Counted from the first letter of the stretch, positions 42,791-53,879 are shown. The stretch: 64,000 nt of DNA from Epiperipatus broadwayi (GCA_028023455.1 JAQFVV010000002.1:33611725-33675724), one strand, 5' to 3'. Program-made: numbers and translations. The notes: generated by a model not told the origin, from the sequence alone.

Positions 42791-43514
42791 AATGGTAATT
42801 GATCAAAATAACAAATATAATAATAAAAAAAACAATATTTACAAATAAAGTTTTAGACTAGAGTAACTATAAACATCTAATAAATGATCGAGTACATGAT
42901 GAAGAAGCTATACAAATTTTAAATTTAATTATCTAATTTATATAGTCACAGATAATGGTCATACTAAACACACATACAAAAAACAAGTCCTTATACAGAT
43001 TCAGCCATATTTCTTGATTTTACCCCACTCCACATTAATACTATTATTAAATAAAAAAATAGTCTACACAGAATTTGGATGAAAACTAAATATGCAACAC
43101 ATTTATTAATGATAACAATTACTTTAGTTAATAAACAGAATTAGAATAATAAAAAAAATGTATTTACATGTTTACATCTAATATTGTATGAAAAGCAGAC
43201 CTGACAGAAAAAAATCTTTGTTGACTTATAATAATTCAGTAATAAACTAAAGATCAGCCTTTCAAGCTAACGTACGTGCGCTTTTTACGAATATTAATAC
43301 TAATAAATGAATACTTTCAAGTTCATATAAGTTCATTTAATTACCTATTAATATCTCCATGAACTCACACTTTATTACTTATGAAGGTAGATACATGATT
43401 ATCAGAGTTATTATTTTAAATGTCTGCAAACAATTTTCTCATATTTTAACTTCTTGTGATGTACTTCCATCAAGGTTGTTTTCCTATAAAGTTTTTCCAA
43501 ACATAAAGACCATT
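42791..43514. other. Unassigned AT-rich sequence
   Basis: Nothing supported. Confidence 0.5.
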
Positions 43515-43761
43515 GAAATTATGTAGACATATATTAATTCACAGAAGAATATTTGCCTTTGATAATTCATTAGAGGCTACATTTTCTTATAGCAGGTGTC
43601 AACTTATTTTAGCTTCAGATAGTAATTAATATACGGGAAGAATCAAAGTTATTTTTTAAGGCATTCCTTTGCTTACAGTTCCTATAGTTAGCTACACCAC
43701 TGGAAAAATCAGGACAAGGCATTCTGAAGCTTTACACCAGAGATTGCATTATCAATTTAAT

Positions 43762-44070
43762 ATATATGGTATATGAGCACAGACTTTCACACCACCCACC
43801 ACTCTTTACACCATCTCATAACACTGATACACTCGAACACATATATGTCAAAAAGATAAATAATCACCAATATATGTATTTCATGCTAAACCAGCAATCA
43901 TCAGTTGGTCCAGATTACCATCTCTACATATATATGCTATAAGTGCTCATATATATATATATTAAGATAGCCTAACCTTATATTTTAATAGACAGGCTTC
44001 AATCTACTCCACACTCCAACTCTTCAACCATCCATCTAATTGAAAATCTGATGATGGAATGCTCAATTTA
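43762..44070 (-). mobile_element. Hammerhead-SINE-like unit D
   Basis: Minus-strand unit with the usual upstream block (GATGGTTGAAGAGTTGGAGT), the hammerhead at 43859-43916 and a decayed B-box region (AAAGTCTGTGCTCATAT). It sits inside the old repeat at 43515-44460. Confidence 0.75.
43859..43916 (-). ncRNA. Type-I hammerhead ribozyme motif, core complete (unit D)
   Basis: Minus strand: CTGATGA (43898-43904), stem II TGCT/AGCA with loop GGTTT, GAAA (43879-43882), stem III ATA-CA-TAT, cleavage nucleotide A (43871), then TTGGT pairing with ACCAA for five base pairs. Three outer pairs of stem I follow after an internal loop. All invariant positions are kept. The pair closing stem II next to the core is T-T, weaker than in unit A. 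Confidence 0.8.
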
Positions 44071-44460
44071 AATAATCATTACAATTTTGTTTTAATTCCC
44101 TTTTATAAGACACTACCACGAAGTAACAACAATTCTCAACTTCTGTGCAAAACAGATGAGCAGAGAGCTTCAGTTAGTTCTCATAGCAATGTTCTTTTAT
44201 TATTAAAACAGTTATTTTATTTATAAATAAATAATTATAATAAAATTTTAATCTTTACAACTATTGATTATTTTAAATTACTTTATAATTTATTTACATA
44301 CACGACTTTTTATATCTTAGAATACACAATTTAAAAAATGCACATAAAACCATGCATATAAACTCAGTCATAGAGATTACAATATGTTACAACATTTAAG
44401 AAAAAGATTATATATATATATATCTCAGATCAGCCATGACCTTTGAAGAATTAAAATAGC

Positions 44461-46293
44461 AACAACAAAAATTACAAAAAAAAAAAAACTAATAAAAAAA
44501 CGAATACAAATTCCTATTCCTTTTCCTTTTAATACCCATATTAGTTTATCATAGTGGTAAAATAATGGACTTCATAGTTAAAACTGCCTGTCGAGTTTTA
44601 GTTCTAAAATGTCACATGACCTCCTAAGTAAATAAATATTCTTTTTTTTTTTTTTTTTATTGAGGAAGGAATGGAAAAAAAACTGGTAGAATTTAATTTG
44701 ATTTAAAAATGAAATATTTCTTATAAAAAAAATAAACTTGTGAAATTCACTAAAAATATAAATAGATAAATATATTTCTAAACACAAAATATAATGTGAA
44801 AATAAACAAAAACAAATAAAAAAAATGAAATGCACAAGACAGTCAAAAAGAAATAAATTTATGATTGGAAAATGAAAGATTGAAACAGTCTTTTTATTAT
44901 GTTAGAAGCATATTTACAAGAGATAAAAATAAATAAATATGGCAATAATGTGCTTTTTAGAACGTCTCAGATAAAAAATGTATTTGATGGGGGGGGGGGG
45001 AGGTATCTAATTACATTAAAAAAATTCAATAAAAGGATAAAAAACAATTTGTCAAAAGCTTGATATGTACTCTGGACCCATCTGAAACTCCTTTCTTTAT
45101 AAGATTGAAAGTGTATATGAGGCATAGTGTTGATGGAAATTTAATGTTTGATAAAACAGAAAACAAAAATGTATTGAAGATTTTTTTTTTTACAAAAGGG
45201 AGAAGGTTAAAGCATATCACTAATCTACAGATTATATAATGTAAAGGGATTAAAAACATATTAGATTATGATAAAGCAAATAAAACTTATTGGATAATCA
45301 AGAAACTGGCTCTGGTACTTGAAGCTATTTATTTAATTCTTAATTTAAGAAAAGAAATGAATAAGTAATTGAGGGTATGCCAGAAAAGGCACTGTGAGAA
45401 TACAAATCAAAGAAAAAGGACTTTTACCATCTATTAAGTACTAGAATTACTAAAATACCAGGCATACTTTTTATTTATTTATATCCTTAGAATATTTTAA
45501 AACTGAAAGTAATTCAGTCTTTTAAAAAGTCGTTTTTTATTTTTATTTTTTTTAAAAAAGGTAATTTCCTATTTTATTATTTATTAAATTGGAATTATTT
45601 TTTATAATAAAATTATATTTAATTATTATTATTATATTTCAAAAATATCCTTTAGAGTTATTTTTTAAGCCTAACTAATATAATTACTTAAGTAAGGTAT
45701 AAATAAATCAATTATACTTGTAAACAAATATGCCATTTTAAAAGATTGTATTCTGCAATCTTTTGCAATAAAGGTAGTAAAAAATCCATTTATGTTGTCA
45801 TTTACGTTTTAAACCCTTTATATGTTATACCTTTAAAAGAAATTACTATACAAAACATGCAGTTTTATTAGTTTTTCACATATATATATATATTAGTAAA
45901 ATTTGATTTTCAGGTGTCAACCTTCTTATTTCCACATTTTTGACCCCATCTACTTCAGATAAATATATAAATGAGTAATATTCATCATTTACTATGCTAG
46001 ATATTATCATATCATTTCTAGACTAATTATAAACTTTAAAATCAGGTAGAGATTAATACAAGTGTTTTTATTTTTTTTTCTCCCCTGTGTATTATTATTT
46101 ATCTTTTTCAAATATCTGTTGATACGTTTCAAGGACGAGTGGAAAAATGAAAGTTTTAAATATATATATCTAATTATTTTAATCATATAATAATAATAAC
46201 AATTAATTAACATATCATTTTTATTATATAGATATTTTCAAATAGGTAGGAAAATTAGATATTATTTTTTAGCTTTACTGGTATTATGATGTT
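44461..46293. other. Unassigned AT-rich sequence with a G12 run
   Basis: A run of twelve G lies at 44989-45000 and long A/T runs occur elsewhere. Overlapping frames up to 85 codons are compositional and are not supported as genes. Confidence 0.5.
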
Positions 46294-46304
46294 AAAACAA
46301 TTAT

Positions 46305-46403
46305 ACAAACGTTGGTGGTCAAGAGGTCAACACAGCCGCCTTACAAGCAGTTTTCCCGGGTTAGTGGGTTTGCTTCCTGGCCGATGCTATGACACATGGA
46401 AAA
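46305..46403 (+). mobile_element. tRNA-like mini-SINE, copy 4
   Basis: GTTGGTGGTCAAGAGGTCAA, anticodon-like arm CCGCCTTACAAGCAG, T-arm-like GTGGGTTTGCTTCCTGG, GCCGATGCT, then ATGACACATGG and A8. Imperfect flanking repeats AAAACAATTAT (46294-46304) and AAAACAACTTAT (46404-46415) fit a target duplication. Confidence 0.8.
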
Positions 46404-46448
46404 AAAACAACTTATGATCTTATACACTTATAAATTATTTTACAATAG

Positions 46449-46692
46449 CCAGATTTCCAATGTTCATTAAAAGTATGAAGATTGGCTATCTTAATATATA
46501 TCTGAGCACTTATTGCAAATATGTGTAGAGATGGTAATCTGGACCAACTGATGATTGCTGGTTTGGCATGAAATATGTATATTGGTGATTATTTATCTTT
46601 TCGACATATATGTGTTCAAGTGTATCAGTGTTATGAAATAGAGTGGAGAGTGGTGGGTCGTGAGAAAGTCTGTGCTCATATACCCTGTATAA
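46449..46692 (+). mobile_element. Hammerhead-SINE-like unit E, 5'-truncated
   Basis: Starts within the GTTCATTAAAAGTATGAAGA block, so the upstream third is absent. It contains the hammerhead at 46536-46593 and the tRNA-like 3' part with a decayed B box (GTCTGTGCTCATATACCC). Confidence 0.75.
46536..46593 (+). ncRNA. Type-I hammerhead ribozyme motif, core complete (unit E)
   Basis: CTGATGA at 46548-46554, stem II with TTGC/GGCA-type pairing around GGTTT, GAAA at 46570-46573, stem III ATA-TG-TAT (46573-46580), cleavage nucleotide A46581, then TTGGT pairing with ACCAA at 46543-46547. The predicted cut is between 46581 and 46582. Stem II contains a T-G wobble and a T-T mismatch next to the core, so it is weaker than in unit A. 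Confidence 0.75.
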
Positions 46693-46960
46693 TATTATAT
46701 ATAATTACTGCCTAAATGCTATACCATTAATAATAAATAAAATAGAATTTTTTTTATAATATTGAATACTAGCAAAATAATAAATTTATACTAAAATTCT
46801 TTCATGGCCATGACTTCATTTAATAACCAATAAACCTTCTAAGTAAAAATTAACTAAGCATACCCCCCCCCCCTTCACATATATATGTATATGAAACAGA
46901 AATCAATTCATAATTTATTTCAAAACCACTTTTCTTTAACATCAAAAAAAAATTTATAAG
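46693..46960. other. Unassigned sequence with a C11 run
   Basis: C11 at 46863-46873. Nothing else supported. Confidence 0.5.
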
Positions 46961-47000
46961 ATGGACGGTGTCAAATTGAACAATAATTTTCATCAGAGTT
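46961..47000 (-). ncRNA. Decayed hammerhead-like motif
   Basis: Minus strand: CTGATGA, a 5-bp stem AAATT/AATTT, then GACA where GAAA is expected. Probably a Penelope-type end that has lost its core. No stem I is evident. Confidence 0.4.
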
Positions 47001-47277
47001 TCTTTCACTTATAATCCTTTTTCATGAAATATAACCTCTGTATTGTCAAACAATATTTTACGATTTATAATCGGTTCATGAACATACAAAAACAAATTAT
47101 GCTGAGTTGTGATACCAATTTTTATTCTATTCCTATGAATTTTAAGACTTTTATTAAAACTTACTTTGACTTACACACATTTTAGGACAACTGCAAGAAA
47201 TCTTATAAACTATACCAGAAATTAAATGCTGTTTTTGGGTTGGTATTTTTAGATCAAGTGTCTGAACCTACCCTGAC

Positions 47278-47320
47278 ATCTCTCTGATGAGTGCCAAAGC
47301 ACAAAACCATGGTCAGGGGA
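47278..47320 (+). ncRNA. Hammerhead ribozyme fold with a G12-to-A change
   Basis: Stem I 5' strand TCTCT is followed by CTGATGA (47284-47290), a perfect stem II GTGC/GCAC with loop CAAA, AAAA in place of GAAA (47303-47306), stem III ACC-AT-GGT, cleavage nucleotide C47314, and AGGGG closing stem I (two G-T pairs). Fold and spacing are those of Penelope-type hammerheads. G12 is catalytic, so this copy is predicted inactive. Flanking sequence shows no recognisable coding. Confidence 0.65.
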
Positions 47321-47577
47321 TTGGGGAGTGGTTCCTGACAGGGATATTTTAAATGCTTTCTCTGGCTAAGCATTTATCACAAAGCTTGTTGAGGAATTGG
47401 CAATACTCATTGATTATACCAGAAATACATTCACAATCTAGGGACTGTTTTGAACTATTTAATAATGAATTTAAATCAAAACCTTTTTTCTTAGCAACTT
47501 TCATACCCCCCCCCCCCAAGTAAATGACTATTCTTATAACCGAATCTATAAATTGAAGACTAAAATGATATGGTCAA
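47321..47577. other. Unassigned sequence with a C12 run
   Basis: C12 at about 47506-47517. Possibly the continuation of a Penelope-like fragment, but nothing coding is recognised. Confidence 0.4.
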
Positions 47578-47681
47578 GGGTTGTTAGCCAAGAGGTCAGC
47601 GCAGCTGCCTTGCAATCAAGTAGTTGTTTGCAGATGGTTGTTGGTTCGCCTCCCGGCCAATGCTATGACATATGGAAAAAA
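47578..47681 (+). mobile_element. tRNA-like mini-SINE, copy 5
   Basis: GGGTTGTTAGCCAAGAGGTC has the best A-box of the five copies (TTAGCCAAGAGG). The B box is GGTTCGCCTCCC at 47643-47654. The variable-loop region carries an insertion of about 10 bp. The tail is GCTATGACATATGGAAAAAA. No clear target duplication. Confidence 0.72.
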
Positions 47682-48679
47682 TAATAATAAAGATATTAAC
47701 TCCTTCTTCTCACCCAAACTACTAGATGTCTTATCTGAAGTAAATCGATTTCTAAATCAATTTACTTGTAATTATATTGAAATTGGTTATAATTATGAAT
47801 ATATATATATTTAAAATATTATATTTAATAAAAATGCCTACAAGCCTGATTTTAATATAAAAATTTAATGTTGTTGAGAAAACAAGTTTATTTCTTTATT
47901 ATTTAAGTCTTTGATGTATAGATTAGCTCACAGGTGGTATGAAAATGGTTTGAAAGAAAGTTTTTATTGGTAACAGAATTTAAGAGTTATAGCAAAGTTG
48001 TTATAACCATTGTACTGCAAAAAAGACAATGAAGACAAGACAATGTGAACAATGAAAGATATAGTTCTCTACAGGTCATCCTGACCTTACTATATTTTGG
48101 TAAGTTCAAAAGGGCTTTATACATTGTAAATATAGATAAATAAGGACTAGAACTACTTATATAAGATAATATACTTATAATATATGAAATACAGGCATTC
48201 TTCATATACAATAGCAAATTATACTATGTGTAAATATAGCTATATCAGGTTACACAGGTGTATAACTTACCTAGCATGTATATATTTAGTTCCAATATGT
48301 ATGTATATATATATATATATATATATATTGCTGTATAAATAATTAATTATTTGCTTTAAACTAATGTTAAGTTACTTATTTAGTTATTGAGTCTTCATGT
48401 TTCATGTAAATTTCTTTTTCTACTTGGAAAGATTTATATTCATTTGTGCCTATCTCTCAGTTGAGAATATAATACAGACATTATGTCACTTAGTTACCTG
48501 GAACTTAAAACAAAAACAAGTGATTACAATATCACTAAAGCTGAAAAAAGTTGTGATTTTGAGAAACGAAAACCTGAAACTTCCAACTGTATACTAAATG
48601 TTAAGATTAACAATCTTGGAACTTGTTCAAAAATTAAGATCACTAAATTTTCAAGGAATAACATTAGACACTAGAAAGA
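47682..48679. other. Unassigned AT-rich sequence with a (TA)n run
   Basis: (TA)n at about 48299-48330. Overlapping 63 to 76-codon frames are not supported by any family similarity. Confidence 0.5.
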
Positions 48680-50390
48680 ATTATATATTCAAAAAGTAAC
48701 ACTAGATAGTCCACTAGAAAGAACAACACATTCAAAGAATAACCCTAGATGAGTCACTAGAAAGAACAATATCTTCTAAGAACAACACTAGACTGGTCAC
48801 TAGAAAGAACAACATATTCAAAGAACAATATTAGATGGGCCACTAGGAATAATAAGGATATTCAAAGAACAACATTAGATGGGCACTAGAAAGAACAACA
48901 TATTCAAAGAATCATAGTCGACTTAGATGGGCACTAGAAAGAACAATATATTCAAAGAACAACACTAGATGGGCCACTAGAAAGAACAACATATTCAAAG
49001 AACAATAGTCAACATGACAACAGCATAGACAAAGAACAACACTAGAGAACTCAATAAAAAGAACAACATATTCAAAGAACATAACGCTATGTGAGCCACT
49101 AGAAAGAACAGCATGTTCAAAGAACAACACTAGACTGACCAATAGAAAGAACAACATATTCAATGAACAACACTAGATAAGTCTTGAGAAAGAACATATT
49201 CAAAGAACAATATTAGATGAGCCACTAAAAAGAACAACATTAGACATGCCAACAACATATTCAATGAACAATACTAGATAGGCCACTAGCAAGAACAACA
49301 TATTCAAAGAACAAGGACTAGATGAGTCACTAGAAAGAACAACATATTCAAATAACAATGCTAAACAGGCCAACAACATATTCAAATAACAACACTAGAT
49401 GGGCCACTATATAGAATAACATATTTAAAGAACAACATCTTCAAAGAATAACACTATAGAAAGAACAAAATATTCAAAGAACAAAATACTAGACAAGAAT
49501 AACATATTCAAAGATGAATATTATAGAAAGAACAACATATTAAAATAACAACACTAGAGGGCCACTAAAATGAACAAAATATTCAAAAAGCAACATTAAA
49601 TAGGCCAATTTAAAGAACAACATTAGAAATAACATGTTCAAAGAATAACACCATAGAAATAACCAAATATTCAAAGAACAACACTAGACAAAAACAACAT
49701 ATTCAAAGAACAACATATTCATAAACACCTTTACAGAAAAAACAAGCTTTAAAAGAACAACAGTAGAGGGCCACTAAAATGAACAAAATATTCAAATAAC
49801 AACACTAAATAGACCACTAGAAAGAACTACATATTCAAATAACAACACTAGACAGGCCGTTAGAATGAACAACATTTTCAAAAAACAACATTAGGAAGAA
49901 TAACACTATGGAAAGAACAATACTAGACAATAGCAATACTGTAGAAAGAACAAAATTAGACAAAAACAATACTGTAGAAAGAACAACATATTCAAAGAAC
50001 AATACTATAGAAAGAATAATATATTCAAAGAACAACCCTAAATGGGACATTAAAAAGAACAACATATTCAAAGAAACACTAGATGGTCCTACTAGCAAAA
50101 ATAACACATTCAAGGAACACCACTGTAGAAAAAACAACATTATCAAAGAACACTAGACAAACCTCATTTTCAAAGAACAACCCAAGACAAACAACATATT
50201 CAAAGAACAACATAATCAAAGAAGAACACTCAACAAAGAGCAACATATTGAAAGAACAACACAATCAAAGAACAACACTAGACAAACAATATAATATAAT
50301 CAGAGAACAATGCTAGACAAACAGCATATTCAAAGAATGACTTATTTAAAGAACAACACAATAAAAAGAGGAAGATAATCAAATAATCAC
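48680..50390. repeat. Minisatellite array
   Basis: About 1.7 kb of imperfect tandem repeats built from AGAAAGAACAACATATTCAA, AGAACAACACTAGA and TGGGCCACT blocks. The long form is about 45-50 bp; shorter forms lacking the GGCCACT part dominate at the right end. There are few stops on either strand because of the composition, which produces meaningless open frames on both strands. The strand is strongly purine/A-rich. Confidence 0.95.
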
Positions 50391-51254
50391 AATAGGTATG
50401 TCATAATGACCAGAATATAACACATTTCTTGTCATGACTTTCTTTGCATGAAGAAAAACAGGATTGAATAAATGTTGATGCAAATATCTTTTATATTTAA
50501 TTCTTTTTTCATGATTTGGTGCTTAAATATATACTGAAATGAGTTTGAAGTCAAACGAATTTTCTTATACTTCTACAGCAGTCAGATACTAATAGCAAAA
50601 TTACACATTTTAGTGACACTATGTCATGGTTATTTATACATTCTATCAAACAATTTACAAAAGTTTGGAGAAAGTCTTTAAATATTACTGCTCTGCTCAG
50701 TTGACAATAAATCAATCCTGCCATCTATTGTCAACTTCAAAAAACAGAATATATGTTTGTTATATGTTTTGAATAAAATCAGTGTGCAAATAATTGAGAA
50801 AACAAAACTTTATGACTTTGTGGATTCTTTTAATGATGATGGTGACCTAAAAAATGATATCCAAAACTTCTAGCTTTCTGGAAATGCAGCATTCATGGAG
50901 TTTATGAAAGCTTATACTGTAGTTTCTGAAATTACGAAAAGTAACGTTAAAAATCTGTGAATGTATTGACTTTATGAGTGCAGTTAATAATACAATGTAT
51001 ATTACAGATTTAAAATCACTTGATATAATAATTTATTTATACTAATTCTGAATTTATTACTTTGATTATATAATATTTCTTGTTTTGATTTTTTTATTTC
51101 ACTTCATTTTTTTTTTTTTTTTAAATAAGTGAAAAACGAAAAACTGTTTCATTACTGTAGTTTTTTATATTAATATATTTAATAGAAGTCACAACTTATA
51201 GGTGATTCAAACTGAAAATCAATATTTTACAAACATATAAATTCAAGCATATTT

Positions 51255-51690
51255 CTTCATCATTTTTATACATGATAGAATCACTGCCAAATGAAGGTAC
51301 CCAATCAAAAAACACTTGTCCGATATCATTTTTCTCCACATCACTCCATCAAACTTCTTTATTTCATCCACTGATCCCATATGTGAACTGTTTGTCTCTC
51401 TGTTATCATCTTTTCTACCACTCAACACAGCTTCACTTTAATGTCTTAATTCTTTCAAAGATGACATGATATCTGTTTGCTCTTTCACTTAAATATTACT
51501 TTCCAATTTCTTGTTATTTCTGATATTCACCTCTTCATACTTTGGTGATAGATCTGAAGGTTGTTGGTTTTCTGTTAAGTGTCCACATCTGGTGACCATA
51601 TGACAGATATACAACTATTAAAAACCTTCTTTATTTAACATTTAGACATTTTATTTCAATACTAATTTATTTTAATAAGAAGTTATAATG
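51255..51690 (-). pseudogene. RTE-type LINE 3' fragment inside duplicated block
   Basis: Minus-strand match to the 28000-28440 part of the RTE copy (shared TCTCCACATCAC, TTATTTCATCCA, GTCCACATCTGGTGACCATA). No frame longer than about 60 codons survives. The counterpart in the other block is 59060-59515. Confidence 0.65.
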
Positions 51691-51696
51691 CACTCT

Positions 51697-51830
51697 ATGG
51701 ATGAATGAAATGAGAAAGTGTACAGGTGTGATGTGGAGAAGAGAAGCTAAAGATCCGAGAAGATTGATTGAACTTGGAGACCTTCATCTTGCAGTGTATT
51801 GATAATGGTTGATGATGATGATGCATTTTT
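51697..51830 (+). pseudogene. Short RTE 3'-end insertion
   Basis: ATGAATGAAATGAGAAAGTG through GATGTGGAGAAGAGAAGC to a TGATGATGATG end. It is the last 130 bp of an RTE element, absent from the other duplicated block, so it arrived after the duplication. Confidence 0.7.
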
Positions 51831-52072
51831 ATTTATGTGGAGATCACTGATTTTTCTACAGAAAGTGTAACATTTTCTTCCACCAATTCCACATTTTTTG
51901 CTAAAATATTCATGGAAAGACGATTTTGTTTTGGGTTTTCTGTAAAAAAAAATTTTTCAAGTTTTTTTTTTTTTGCTTTTATATCCCTTCTTACCTTCAA
52001 CTAATAAACTAGTCCAGATTCCATCTCATTTCGATTGGATTGCACATTCATGACCACAGACCAATAAATATA

Positions 52073-53020
52073 TATATGAATAGATAAAATATATCCAATA
52101 ACAAAAACAGGCCAATGGGTGATGATGCTCAGTGAATCAGATCGAGGTAAGATGGAGTCTGGACTAGTCCATTAGTTGAAGGTAAGTTAAGATATACTCC
52201 TTACCTTCTTTTTATAAAGAACAACAATAGTGAAAATCATTTTTGCAAGAGTACAAATGTAACCATGTGGTTAAGAGATGTCTTTTTTTTTTTTTTTTTG
52301 GAAAAGACAAAGATGACTAAAGCTAAAATTTTTGTTTCAATTCTTTTAATTTTATGCTCTGTAAAAATAATATGAATGATCATAAAAGTATAATAAAGTA
52401 ATCAAGAATTGAAACAAAAATAAGAATTTTAAGGAAAAGCCAGGGAAGTTTTTGTCTCCCACTGGTGGGAGTAATAAGTAGCATGAATGTTTTGCTGCCA
52501 TATTTTTTTAGTTTTTGTTTGGAAGCACAAACTCAAGTCACTCATCTTTGTAAATAAGCTACAATTTACAGAAAATGTTTGATTCCACTCAGTTTTGATT
52601 TTACTAGTTACATAAAGCAATCATAGGGTAGAAAGTGACCACTGATTCACCCCTGTTGGCATTCTCCCTTCTATATTTCTACAGAATAGGAGCATGTCTC
52701 CACAATCCCATCTATATTTTTTAGCTGCAAAATATGGCAGCAAAATCATATCAATCCAGATTTCTTTCTAGCTTTCCTTCAGTGCAATGCTACTAAACCT
52801 GACCAGTGAAGATGTTTTGGGTGTGTGTGATCTGTGCCTTTTTTTTTTTTTAAATATGTATAAATTCTTGCATTTGTATTCGTATTTGTCTTATTCATTT
52901 TAATGAAAAAAGAGATCTAATTACTCATTTAAATTTGCAAATTTCATTCTATTGTTTATGAAAATTTCTGAAATTTGTACGATCTGCCAGAAGTGGTATT
53001 TTTCCAATAAACAAAAAACT
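52073..53020. other. Unassigned AT-rich sequence
   Basis: Poly-T runs near 52285 and 52840. Nothing supported. Confidence 0.5.
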
Positions 53021-53388
53021 ATTTTCATTTAATGTTTTTTTCTCTCAAAAGTAACCTTTATTAGTCAAAGGATTACAAAAAATTATCGAGTACACTTACC
53101 CGTGGATGATTACAAAGTGTTCAATGTTACAAGGCAAAACAACTATTGACCAGGTTTACAAAGTATGTACACTCGATAACAAATATATCCATAAAACAGT
53201 TGTATAGTTTTGTTTAATGTGTATCTATACATGGATGAGCACAGATCTGCAATGCCCAAAAACAATCCATCAAGGGGGCACAGCAGCCCATTAGAGTGGA
53301 AAAGGTGCTGAAAACTTTGACCCTGTACCCTCCCGGCAGATTTTCCAGGTAGCGGCAAAAATCATCACCAATTTTCATTTAATGTTTT
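53021..53388 (-). pseudogene. 5'-truncated retrocopy of a transcript 3' end
   Basis: ATTTTCATTTAATGTTTT occurs exactly at 53021-53038 and 53371-53388, an 18-bp target duplication enclosing 332 bp. On the minus strand the insert ends with AATAAA (53057-53062), then about 15 bases, then a short A run. That is the signature of a polyadenylated RNA inserted by LINE machinery. The insert is richer in G+C than its surroundings at 53220-53360. A 71-codon frame (53143-53358) has no family similarity I recognise, so the source may be a 3' UTR. The source gene is unknown. Confidence 0.65.
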
Positions 53389-53836
53389 CTATAAAAGTAT
53401 ACCTGACATACATTAGTTTGTTTAAAAACACAAAATTCCAAAAAAATCCCTACTCTGGTTACTTGTTTCTATCTACCACTTGGTATTTTTCAGAGATAGT
53501 ACATTGGTTTCCTAGGTTTCAAAAAGGGTATAGAACTCAGAATTAATTATTATCCTTATTTCACCTAAAAATGTACTACCCAAGTTGTATTACATGATTA
53601 ATTTCACCCTTTGTTGATGCCATCTGTATTAATAAGGTAATAATTGTAATGGCTAATTTCTGTCACTTCATGATTATAAAACTTTACTTTTGTCTTCTGA
53701 GTCAGTATATAGACAACTACTTTTGTATTTTACCATTTGCCTCTAATACTTCTTCCTTCATTTCAAGTGCTAACTCTTACAACATTTTTTAAGTTTTGAA
53801 CTATTATTCACAAAAATCAACTATATCTACATCTAG

Positions 53837-53837
<1 letters not shown>

Positions 53838-53879
<42 letters not shown>

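Larger units (their letters stand above)
43515..44460. repeat. Diverged dispersed repeat, copy 2 of pair with 1-740
   Basis: Same order and orientation as 1-720, interrupted by hammerhead unit D at about 43762-44070. See the entry at 1-740. Confidence 0.6.
50478..52072 (+). repeat. Diverged 1.6-kb duplicated block, copy 1
   Basis: Aligns end to end and in the same orientation with 58258-59912. Shared landmarks: AAATATATACT, CTATCAAACAATTT, TGGAGAAAGTCTTTA, CAATCCTGCCATCT, TTCTGGAAATG, and a decayed minus-strand RTE piece. A plus-strand frame at about 50800-50950 has LYDFVDSFNDDGDLKNDIQN followed by LSGNAAFMEF, with a similar degenerate frame in copy 2, so part of the block once coded for a protein I do not recognise. 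Copy 1 alone carries the small RTE insertion at 51697-51830. Confidence 0.75.

Noticed and set aside
44578-45259. Minus-strand frames of 77-85 codons rich in F, I and K
   Set aside because: Composition follows the AT-rich sequence and homopolymers; no motif or homology.
49835-50316. Overlapping open frames on both strands at about 49.8-50.3 kb (77 to 103 codons)
   Set aside because: They lie in the minisatellite and are open only because the unit lacks stops; the translations are repeats of the same few residues.
48680-50390. CRISPR-like array
   Set aside because: Units are degenerate and vary continuously with no constant repeat and unique spacers, and the sequence is eukaryotic.
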